From Prevotellaceae bacterium (GTDB lineage: Bacteria > Bacteroidota > Bacteroidia > Bacteroidales > Paludibacteraceae): DNA of 7,763 nucleotides. Each line of letters begins with the position of its first letter. Position 1 is the stretch's first letter. The notes under the pieces are model-generated. The model had not been told where the DNA came from. It worked only from the letters and a program-made list of their open reading frames with translations, and did no database searches. Location of the stretch: contig JAISXQ010000206.1 of assembly GCA_031270425.1 (NCBI GenBank), forward strand, positions 1-7,763. Direction: 5' to 3'. This document shows, piece by piece, positions 1 through 6,138 of the stretch. The position numbers and the translations under genes are program-made.

Positions 1-194
1 ACACGATTTTTCTACCCGCGCCGGGGTATCGCGACAGTAATGGCGAACTGCAAGATGTCGGAAGCACAGGCTTTTATTGGAGCCGTAATGTTTATGGCAA
101 ACACACCGCTTTTTTAGAATTTGCTGTCGGTTCAGCTAATTGGAATTACGGTTCGCGCTCTGCCGGAAAATCTATTCGACCTGTAAAAAAATGA
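1..194 (+). CDS. FISUMP-domain surface protein, C-terminal fragment (5' end outside window)
   Basis: The open frame from base 3 to the TGA at 192-194 gives 63 residues and runs off the left edge. The fragment contains LPAPGYRD near its start, then a glycine-rich turn, GFYWSRN, an LEF strand, and the ending GKSIRPVKK. This order (LPAAGYR, G-YWSS, L-F, G-SVRPV) is the typical C-terminal signature of the Fibrobacter succinogenes major paralogous (FISUMP) domain, which is common in secreted or lipid-anchored Bacteroidota proteins of unknown biochemical role. Export cannot be checked because the N-terminus is missing. The gene lies 23 bp upstream of the SUMF1-like lipoprotein on the same strand, so the two are probably co-transcribed. 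The family call is fairly safe from the motif pattern; any function is unknown. Confidence 0.8.
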   Translation, partial: TIFLPAPGYRDSNGELQDVGSTGFYWSRNVYGKHTAFLEFAVGSANWNYGSRSAGKSIRPVKK

Positions 195-217
195 ACTAAT
201 TAAAAATTTAAAAAAGT

Positions 218-1021
218 ATGAAAACAAAAGCAATTTTATTTGGAACATTGCTCGCAGTGGCGGCAACAGCATTTACCGCTTGCGAAAAAGGCAACGGAAA
301 TAATAATCCGGATCCGGAAAAAACAGGGAATCTCACATTTAACGACGGTATTGAACTCGTATTTGTGGAAGGCGGAACCTACACGCAGGGCAGCGACGGC
401 ATTATTAAATCCGACGAAAAGCCGGCGCGCCAGGTTACGCTCAGCGATTTTTACATCGGCAAGTACGAGGTTACGCAAAAACAGTATTATGACGTTGTTG
501 GGCATTACCCCGCTATTCCGCCTGCATCAACAGAAGGTCTGGGCGACAAATTTCCGGTTTATTACGTTACTTACGCCGATGCACAGGAGTTTCTGACCAA
601 ACTCAACGCTGAATCGGGCAACACTTACCGTCTGCCCACCGAAGCGGAATGGGAATATGCGGCTCGCGGCGGCAAGAAAAGCAAAGGCTACACATACAGC
701 GGCAGCAACGACCCCTACGCGGTAACAAAATATTACGGTACAGGAGGCAATACCTGGGAAATAGGCTACTCCGTAGCGAATGAGTTGGGTATTTACGACC
801 TCAGCGGCAATGTGTACGAATGGACAAGCGACTGGTACGGACCTTATTCCGCCGAAGCGCAAACCAATCCTGTCGGAGCAAGTTCGGGCGAGTACCGCGT
901 GGCGCGCGGAGGCACCTTTATTAACGTGCCTACCGGATTGCGCGTATCGGCTCGCTCCAAATACCCCGAAGACGCGCAGGAAAAGGCCTTAGGCTTCCGC
1001 GTGGCGCATAGCGAAGAATGA
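218..1021 (+). CDS. SUMF1/FGE-like domain lipoprotein, probably non-catalytic
   Basis: This 267-residue protein starts with a type II signal peptide: K2/K4, a hydrophobic stretch 5-19, and a lipobox ending TAC with the lipidated Cys at 22. It is therefore expected to be a membrane-anchored lipoprotein. After a Gly/Asn/Pro-rich linker (23-38) comes a formylglycine-generating-enzyme-like fold (PF03781): FVEGGTYTQG at 49-58, the YIGKYEVTQKQY segment at 79-90, RLPTEAEWEYAARGG at 138-152, DLSGNVYEWTSDWY at 194-207, VARGGTF at 228-234 and LGFRVA at 258-263. Catalytic FGEs use a cysteine pair in the region after the RGG motif; here that stretch reads INVPTGLRVSAR. Cys22 is the only cysteine in the whole protein, so copper binding and formylglycine formation are not expected. 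It more likely acts as a surface binding or scaffold protein. The ATG at 218 has an A-rich leader and no clear Shine-Dalgarno, as is usual in Bacteroidota. It follows the FISUMP gene by 23 bp. Confidence 0.9.
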   Translation: MKTKAILFGTLLAVAATAFTACEKGNGNNNPDPEKTGNLTFNDGIELVFVEGGTYTQGSDGIIKSDEKPARQVTLSDFYIGKYEVTQKQYYDVVGHYPAIPPASTEGLGDKFPVYYVTYADAQEFLTKLNAESGNTYRLPTEAEWEYAARGGKKSKGYTYSGSNDPYAVTKYYGTGGNTWEIGYSVANELGIYDLSGNVYEWTSDWYGPYSAEAQTNPVGASSGEYRVARGGTFINVPTGLRVSARSKYPEDAQEKALGFRVAHSEE

Positions 1022-1059
1022 TTGACAGATAACGGAGGATTGATCTCATCTCTTTATTA

Positions 1060-1155
1060 AAAACCGCAAAGAAAAGACGTAAACCACAATAGGCACAATT
1101 AATTAGCAAATTGGCAAATTAGCAAATCAGCAAATCTTCTTTTCTTTGCGGTTTT
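1060..1155. repeat. 18-bp perfect inverted repeat enclosing octamer repeats; possible bidirectional terminator
   Basis: The arm at 1060-1077 (AAAACCGCAAAGAAAAGA) is the exact reverse complement of 1138-1155, with 60 bp between the arms. It lies between two convergent genes, 38 bp after the SUMF1-like stop. The outer part of each arm has the A4...T4 flanks around a GC-containing stem that are common in bidirectional terminators. The loop is unusually long for an intrinsic terminator and contains tandem octamers. A dispersed intergenic repeat that happens to stop transcription is an equally good reading. Confidence 0.6.
1104..1135. repeat. Four tandem octamers NNGCAAAT
   Basis: Four consecutive 8-bp units follow each other without gaps: TAGCAAAT (1104-1111), TGGCAAAT (1112-1119), TAGCAAAT (1120-1127) and CAGCAAAT (1128-1135). 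Only the first two bases vary. The array sits in the loop of the 1060-1155 inverted repeat, directly before its right arm. No function can be read from it; replication slippage could change the copy number. Confidence 0.75.
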
Positions 1156-1185
1156 GTTTCAATAATCTATGCAACGCAAGAACCC

Positions 1186-1197
1186 TGCAACGTTGCA
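1186..1197. other. 12-bp perfect palindrome TGCAACGTTGCA
   Basis: TGCAACGTTGCA is its own reverse complement. The half-site TGCAACG also occurs 16 bp to the left at 1170-1176 as a direct repeat. It lies in the convergent spacer, downstream of both flanking genes, so an operator role is not obvious. It may belong to the same composite repetitive element as the inverted repeat next to it. Confidence 0.4.
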
Positions 1198-1216
1198 CTG
1201 TCCCAATTCCCCCCTT

Positions 1217-1230
1217 CCCGCCATAGCGGG
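1217..1230. terminator. Small GC hairpin downstream of the minus-strand operon
   Basis: CCCGC (1217-1221) pairs with GCGGG (1226-1230) around a CATA loop. It lies about 29 bp beyond the stop of the tandem aldolase gene, where the end of the minus-strand operon is expected. It has no adjacent T tract on either strand, so it does not meet the usual intrinsic-terminator pattern; the call is weak. Confidence 0.25.
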
Positions 1231-1258
1231 ACAAGCATTGCGGATAATTATTTAATTT

Positions 1259-2557
1259 TTACTTCACATTAAAAGCCGCCCGCAACTCGTCAATTTCCTT
1301 ATCTCCCATAGGCTGCAACACGCCGATGGAAGCTGCCATAACGAGCGAGTTTGCACTGAATTCCGCCACTTCGAGATAGTCGAACGTATTGATAAGTTTG
1401 TCGCCCGTAACGATAACACAATCGTTGTCAACCAAAAGAACGCGATTCGAAGCAAACATGTTGGCGGTTTCGTCCGTTTTGCTTTGCAATGTCCCAAACG
1501 GAATTGACGGTACGTCTTGAAGGAAAATCCAACTTTCGGGAATGGTGCGTACATCGAATTTCTTTCCGCTTACGGCATGTGCCATCAGATTAATGCTTTG
1601 CGTGGTAATAATGGAATTGATATGCGGATTCAGTTGGTAGATCCGGTGATGCAAGGCTACCGACCGGCTCGGCATTTTTCCCGCTTCCGCCATACCGTTT
1701 TTTATCTGGACAATATCTTCGGGCAGTACGTCCCATCGGGCGACGTCGCGCGGAGTAATCAAAAAATCGTTCTCTTTCCACCGCACCGAAACAGTACCGT
1801 AAGTAGAAATCATCAACCCCTGGTCGCAGGCGCGGCGGATTATCCTGACCATATCCGAACGGATAGCGCGCTCATCCGAGGGATACTCAACATCCATATA
1901 GTAGCTTATGTTTTTGGGGAAAAGATTCACATACGATGCAATCTGCTTATCGGAAAGTGTGTTTACCTTACCCAAACGGCTTGCGTTGATAATCGTGCGG
2001 CAGCAAAACTCCAACGTTTCAAAACGCTGGTAAGCATCCATCATGTCGATTCCGCCCAATACTACCCCGTGGTTTTCCATTATTACGGCTTTATATTTCC
2101 GGTTTCTGAACTCGTTGGCTATTTTCTCGCCAAGGTCTTTGCTTCCCGGACAGCCGTAAGGAGCAAAACCGATTTCACCGCAAATGCTGCGGGCTTGCGG
2201 TACGATATTCGTATCCGGTACCTTTCCTGTAATGCTGAAAGCCACCAGTCCGGGAGAATGTGCGTGAATGATTGCCCGCAATTCAGGCCTCGCTTCGTAT
2301 ATTGCCTTGTGAAAAGGGTACTCGGAAGAGGGTTTGTGCGCTCCAACTTTTGCGCCGTCTGCTTTCATACACACAATATCGTTGCTTGTAAGCGAACCCT
2401 TGTCAATCCCCGAAGGAGTAATCCAAATATCTCCGTTATCGTCTCTAATGGAAATATTTCCGCCCGAAGTCGTTGTCATGCCGCTCCGGTAAATGCGTCC
2501 GATAATTACGTTGATTTGTTCTGCCGGATGCATGAAGTCTATATCTAACTGTTTCAT
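1259..2557 (-). CDS. Tandem-domain class II aldolase/adducin-family protein; second domain degenerate
   Basis: This 432-residue protein is about twice the usual class II aldolase length (about 210-230) and contains two aldolase-like domains. Domain 1 (about 8-205) is complete: TSGGNIS at 30-36 and TPSGID at 47-52 for phosphate/substrate binding, the catalytic acid E79, and zinc ligands H98 and H100 (HAH) and H163 (ENHG). This is the L-fuculose-/L-rhamnulose-phosphate aldolase pattern, cleaving a ketose phosphate to dihydroxyacetone phosphate and an aldehyde. Domain 2 (about 230-415) repeats the layout: STYGTVSV at 251-258, LITPRD at 266-271, PEDIVQIKNG at 279-288. However, the aligned positions are S299 for E79, T318 and Q320 for H98 and H100, and D386 for H163, so it should not bind zinc. 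It may have a structural or regulatory role. The gene is the last of the minus-strand operon, 65 bp after the dehydrogenase. ATG start at 2557; the Met at residue 9 (2533) is an alternative. Substrate unknown. Confidence 0.88.
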   Translation of the reverse strand: MKQLDIDFMHPAEQINVIIGRIYRSGMTTTSGGNISIRDDNGDIWITPSGIDKGSLTSNDIVCMKADGAKVGAHKPSSEYPFHKAIYEARPELRAIIHAHSPGLVAFSITGKVPDTNIVPQARSICGEIGFAPYGCPGSKDLGEKIANEFRNRKYKAVIMENHGVVLGGIDMMDAYQRFETLEFCCRTIINASRLGKVNTLSDKQIASYVNLFPKNISYYMDVEYPSDERAIRSDMVRIIRRACDQGLMISTYGTVSVRWKENDFLITPRDVARWDVLPEDIVQIKNGMAEAGKMPSRSVALHHRIYQLNPHINSIITTQSINLMAHAVSGKKFDVRTIPESWIFLQDVPSIPFGTLQSKTDETANMFASNRVLLVDNDCVIVTGDKLINTFDYLEVAEFSANSLVMAASIGVLQPMGDKEIDELRAAFNVK

Positions 2558-2622
2558 ATCAATATTTTATCTGAATTAGTTCTTATTAAAAAAATTGCTT
2601 TTTACGACAAGATTTTTATACA

Positions 2623-3897
2623 TTATAATTTATCCGCATTTTCCAACAAATAACTTTCCGCTTCCACGCTCCAAAGTCCGTTGTTCCGGTCGCAAATTTC
2701 GGCTAATTTTTTACATACCGGATTTGTTCCGGCTAATTTTGCAAAACCGGAAATCGGCGTTAACGGCATTTCGATATGCGTATAAATCAGTTTTTTCCCT
2801 CCGGGGATTTCCGGCAAATGCTTGGTTGCTTCGACAACGGCGTTCAGTCCACCAACGTGCGTAACCAAACCTGCCGGATCGAGCCCTTTGCCCATCAAGT
2901 CCAACGCTTCGACCATATCGTTGTTGTTGCCGCCGCTTGTGCCTGCTATGTGCGTGTAACCGTAATGCACGTTATAGAAATTCATCATTGCGCTGAAATC
3001 AGGGTCGCCTGGTCCCGCAAAGAAATTGAGGCATCCGTCGAAACCAAGAATCGCATCGCCCTGTTCCACAAGCGCTTTTACCGGTGCAAAAACAAAAACA
3101 TCGTTGTATCCTTCGCCTCCCGAAATCGCTTTTAATTCTTCCGCCGGATTTTCCATCTTCGCAGTGTTGATGTAGCGTAAATCGACGCCCGCACGCGCGG
3201 CAGTTTCTACGGCGTAGAGTAAAGCGGCGCGGTCTAAACGCGTCTGATCCACATCGGTTACAACCAACAGCGACGGGCGGCGGTCTTCGCGACGGATAAC
3301 GTAATTGACCGCCGCCAATCCCATAGGACCTGCGCCGGCTAATATTGCCATTTTTCCTCCGTCAACAATTTCCATATTGTGAATATAGCTTCCCTGCGTT
3401 ATGTGGTAACTGGCGTGCATGGCTCCGATAACGCAAGAAAGCGGTTCGGAGAGCGACGCCGGATAAAATCCCTCGCCGCGATAGGGCAAGAGGCAATCCT
3501 GTTCCATCACTTCGTTGGGAATAATCACACAGGTTGCATCGCCGCCAATGTACGGATAGCTGTAACCCGGAGCGCTGAGCACGCCCACAGGCGCCTTTTC
3601 GTAATTCAGCGCGGGTTGAATGGAAAATTTATCGCCCGCTTTGAACTTGTGCGCCCATTTGCCGCCCACTTCTACCAGCACGCCGGCAAATTCATGACCA
3701 ATAATAATCGGATTTTCCGCCACATTGTTGGGAATGCGTTTATGGTCTGCTCCCTGCGTCAACGCCTTGTACGACGACATGCACAGCGAATCGGATACGA
3801 CTTTCGCCAATATCTCATTATCTTTTATTTGCGGTAACTCGAACTCTTCCAAACGAAGGTCGTTTTTACCATACAACCGTACTGCTTTTGTTTTCAT
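2623..3897 (-). CDS. Zinc-dependent sugar-phosphate dehydrogenase, SorE/YggP-like (MDR superfamily)
   Basis: This is a 424-residue medium-chain dehydrogenase. The ATG at 3897 is preferred over the longer frame, which begins with TTG at 3924 inside a repeat arm. The catalytic-zinc site is visible as C39, GHE at 67-69 (H68) and E141 in an SEPLSC segment. The Rossmann fold has GAGPMGL at 178-184 and an acidic residue D205 after the second strand (VVTDVD), favouring NAD(H). The four-cysteine structural-zinc lobe found in many alcohol dehydrogenases near residues 90-115 is absent. Length, the long insertions and this missing lobe resemble L-sorbose-1-phosphate reductase SorE and E. coli YggP, so the likely reaction is interconversion of a ketose phosphate and a polyol phosphate, or oxidation of a sugar acid. 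It lies between two aldolase genes: 167 bp downstream of the fusion aldolase, with a repeat in the gap, and 65 bp upstream of the tandem aldolase. Superfamily is certain; substrate is inference. Confidence 0.88.
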   Translation of the reverse strand: MKTKAVRLYGKNDLRLEEFELPQIKDNEILAKVVSDSLCMSSYKALTQGADHKRIPNNVAENPIIIGHEFAGVLVEVGGKWAHKFKAGDKFSIQPALNYEKAPVGVLSAPGYSYPYIGGDATCVIIPNEVMEQDCLLPYRGEGFYPASLSEPLSCVIGAMHASYHITQGSYIHNMEIVDGGKMAILAGAGPMGLAAVNYVIRREDRRPSLLVVTDVDQTRLDRAALLYAVETAARAGVDLRYINTAKMENPAEELKAISGGEGYNDVFVFAPVKALVEQGDAILGFDGCLNFFAGPGDPDFSAMMNFYNVHYGYTHIAGTSGGNNNDMVEALDLMGKGLDPAGLVTHVGGLNAVVEATKHLPEIPGGKKLIYTHIEMPLTPISGFAKLAGTNPVCKKLAEICDRNNGLWSVEAESYLLENADKL

Positions 3898-3911
3898 ATT
3901 TTTAAGTTTAG

Positions 3912-3939
3912 AACCAGGAATCAAGAGCCAAAAATCAAG
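3912..3939. repeat. Four tandem heptamers (AATCAAG-like)
   Basis: Four 7-bp units in phase are AACCAGG (3912-3918), AATCAAG (3919-3925), AGCCAAA (3926-3932) and AATCAAG (3933-3939). The complementary heptamers CTTGATT (4046-4052) and CTTGGCT (4053-4059) recur at the other side of the spacer, with CTTAACT (4060-4066) reaching into the stop codon of the upstream gene. In the minus-strand mRNA the array is in the 5' leader of the dehydrogenase gene, ending about 15 bases before its ATG. Confidence 0.65.
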
Positions 3940-4062
3940 ACGTTAGATGCAGGATTATTGACTGTTGTCCGGCTGACTTATTATTTTAATGGGTCTTTGA
4001 AACCATTTCTAATTTTTTTAAGAGTCATAACCCCGAATCTTTTGTCTTGATTCTTGGCTCTT
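3923..4062. repeat. Near-perfect 18-bp inverted repeat spanning the intergenic gap
   Basis: The segment 3923-3940 (AAGAGCCAAAAATCAAGA) matches the reverse complement of 4045-4062 at 17 of 18 positions; one further C-G pair (3941/4044) extends it inward. The arms are 104 bp apart and span nearly the whole gap between the fusion aldolase (stop at 4065-4067) and the dehydrogenase (ATG at 3897). In the transcript the arms could pair into a stem with a long AU-rich loop. That could act as an mRNA processing or stability element, a partial terminator, or simply be a dispersed repeat. The loop shows nothing coding. Confidence 0.65.
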
Positions 4063-4064
4063 AA

Positions 4065-6077
4065 CTACCCCAACATCACCTGCCCGCCCGTTACCGGCAA
4101 CGCCTGTCCGGTTTCGCCGCATTGCTCCATTAAATATAATACGCCTTTTGTTACGTCTTCGGGAGAGCATCCTTTTTTCATCGGAACCTGCGAAAGATAG
4201 AACTCTTTTACATCCTCCACCGTTTTTGCTCCGGGCACTTTTCCCGCTTTCAAATATTGTACAAATAATCCGTTTCCGGGGTCGCTCCAAAGCGGGCCTT
4301 CGTAAAAATTGCCCGGGCAAACGGAATTTACTTTGATGCGGAAAGGCGCGAGTTCCAATGCAAAAGACTGCGTTAAGCCTATTCCGCCGAATTTTCCGCC
4401 GGCATACGCGAAGTTGGCTTTACTTCCGCGCAATCCCGATTTGGAATTGATTTGGATAATATCGGCGTAATAACCGGCGGCGGCGTATTTTGTTTGCAGT
4501 TTCATGATTTCACTCGCTACTTTTGTGCAATAAAAATAGGCGTTGTAATTGATTTTAGTTACGAAATCGAAATTTTCAGGCGTCATATCGTCCAGTCCGC
4601 CCGCGCGAAGCACGCCCGCGTTGCTGATAAAACAGTCGATAGCGCCGAAATTGGATACGGTTTCGCGGACTAAATTTTCGACGCCCGGAATTTCGCTTAC
4701 GTTGGTTTTTACAAAAACGGCGCGGTTGCTTTTGGCTATTTTATTGAATTCGTCAGCCGTTGCCCGCCCCATTTCTTCGTTCAGGTCGGCAACTACGATA
4801 TTAGCGCCCTCTTTCAACAGACAGCGAGCAATTCCTTTGCCGAAACCCTGCGCCGCTCCGGTAACGACGATTGTTTTGTTCTCCGCACGTCCGCTTGAAG
4901 TTCCGAAGGCTACGCTACGACGGTAATTTTCTACCTCCCAATTATCGATAAAATCAATTTGCGCTTGCGTCATCGGATGTTCGCCGCCAAAGGATTTTGC
5001 CAAATAAGCAATTTTCATCGCGTCTTCAAAAACATCGAGAATCGTGTCGCACTGCTTGGCATTATCGCCGACAGCCGCCAATCCGACGCCTTTTATCAAT
5101 ATCACTTTGGGCAAATAACCCAATTTCTCCGTAAAGTCTGAAATCTGTTTTTCCGCCTCGCTTACTATTTCTTCCGCCTTGCTGCCATTTAAGAAAATAT
5201 AATTCGACTTACAATACACAATAGCGTCGGGGGTAAACGGACGGGAAATTTTTCCCTGCTCTTCTTCGCAACCGGAAAAATGCTTTATCAATCCGTTTTT
5301 GCGTACCTTCAACGTTTTCAAACCGTCAGCGGAAAGCATCGAGCGCAGAGCGGGAAGAACCGTAAGCGCGTCCAATTCCTCCGATGCGAAAGTATCCGGC
5401 GTATCTTTGGGAAGTTCAGGCGTTTGCTGCTCCAATTTCGTTATTATTCCGTCGTAGATGTTTTTAATTTCCTCAACCGTATCCGCAGCCACAAAAATTC
5501 CGTGGTTTTGCAGCCAAATAACTTGCGGCTCGCTGCCGAATTTCGCACGGAACTCCTTGATTTTATCGTCCACTTTCTTGAAAAGCACATAGCCCGGGTC
5601 GGTGTATTCCACGTATAGGGCTTTTTCGCCGAAGAGTTTCCGTAAACCGGATTCGGCGTTTCGAGCGCACATCAATCCGTTGACCGCCGTAGGATGCAAA
5701 TGCACTACAAAAGCATAATCCATCGCGTTGTGCACAGAGGTTTCCACCGACGGACGTTTCCCTTTTGTCAACGTAGCGTCTGCCAAATCGTTTTTTACCT
5801 CTTCCTCGCGCTCGGCGGCGTTGTCGCTATACGTCTTTTCGGACATACGGTTCAATTTTTCACGGTTAAGCACGGCAAAACCCTCTTCGGTAATCGTCGC
5901 CAAAGCCGAACCGGAAGCTTTTACCCAGATTTTTCCGGCGTTTTTATAGGAAGTATTTCCTCCTCCGGCAATTACAAAACGGCTGTCGGCTCCGTAGAAT
6001 CGGGATATTGAGATAAGCTCACCAAGCCCATCAAGGGGGAGTTGAGAGTCGATATTGTTGTCCTGTGCAGTATTCAT
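4065..6077 (-). CDS. Bifunctional class II aldolase/short-chain dehydrogenase (rhamnulose-1-phosphate aldolase/lactaldehyde dehydrogenase type)
   Basis: This is a 670-residue fusion from the ATG at 6077; the longer frame starts with TTG at 6104 and is less likely. The aldolase domain (about 16-217) has GGGNTS at 38-43, KASGSAL at 53-59, catalytic E112 in SVET, zinc ligands H126 and H128 (HLHP) and H192 (NHG). The C-terminal SDR domain (about 400-670) has TGAAQGFGKG at 406-415, D431 after the second strand (NAD preference), NAG at 486-488, and catalytic S545, Y558 and K562 (YxxxK). Order and length match the RhaD/alcohol dehydrogenase fusion family (such as B. subtilis RhaEW), in which a ketose-1-phosphate is cleaved to dihydroxyacetone phosphate and a lactaldehyde that the SDR oxidises. 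The middle (about 280-365) looks like a decayed aldolase half: PKVILIKGVG at 323-332 lines up with PQVIWLQNHG at 184-193. It lies 61 bp after the PHP gene. L-rhamnose is one candidate source, but no rhamnose isomerase or kinase is in view. Confidence 0.92.
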   Translation of the reverse strand: MNTAQDNNIDSQLPLDGLGELISISRFYGADSRFVIAGGGNTSYKNAGKIWVKASGSALATITEEGFAVLNREKLNRMSEKTYSDNAAEREEEVKNDLADATLTKGKRPSVETSVHNAMDYAFVVHLHPTAVNGLMCARNAESGLRKLFGEKALYVEYTDPGYVLFKKVDDKIKEFRAKFGSEPQVIWLQNHGIFVAADTVEEIKNIYDGIITKLEQQTPELPKDTPDTFASEELDALTVLPALRSMLSADGLKTLKVRKNGLIKHFSGCEEEQGKISRPFTPDAIVYCKSNYIFLNGSKAEEIVSEAEKQISDFTEKLGYLPKVILIKGVGLAAVGDNAKQCDTILDVFEDAMKIAYLAKSFGGEHPMTQAQIDFIDNWEVENYRRSVAFGTSSGRAENKTIVVTGAAQGFGKGIARCLLKEGANIVVADLNEEMGRATADEFNKIAKSNRAVFVKTNVSEIPGVENLVRETVSNFGAIDCFISNAGVLRAGGLDDMTPENFDFVTKINYNAYFYCTKVASEIMKLQTKYAAAGYYADIIQINSKSGLRGSKANFAYAGGKFGGIGLTQSFALELAPFRIKVNSVCPGNFYEGPLWSDPGNGLFVQYLKAGKVPGAKTVEDVKEFYLSQVPMKKGCSPEDVTKGVLYLMEQCGETGQALPVTGGQVMLG

Positions 6078-6138
6078 TAGCGAGAAAATAGTTAAACGTT
6101 TCAATGATTTTAATTGCCTGTATAATTTCCCTTTGTGG

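Noticed and set aside
218..1021. Sulfatase-modifying enzyme assignment for the lipoprotein
   Set aside because: Both active-site cysteines are missing and no sulfatase gene is present in the window.
1104..1135. Possible short CRISPR-like array
   Set aside because: Units are 8 bp and directly adjacent with no spacers, and there is no cas gene.
1517..2548. Long plus-strand open frame (343 codons) opposite the tandem aldolase
   Set aside because: It is fully antisense to a gene with clear catalytic motifs, and its translation shows no recognisable domain and a His/Arg-rich composition typical of shadow frames.
2558..2622. AT-rich gap between the dehydrogenase and the tandem aldolase
   Set aside because: No hairpin, promoter box or small open frame could be supported; it looks like an ordinary leader.
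3898..4064. Possible internal promoter for the dehydrogenase gene (Bacteroidota TAnnTTTG -7 box)
   Set aside because: The best minus-strand candidate, GATTTTTG within the repeat arm, does not match the first two bases and has no convincing -33 TTG at the right spacing.
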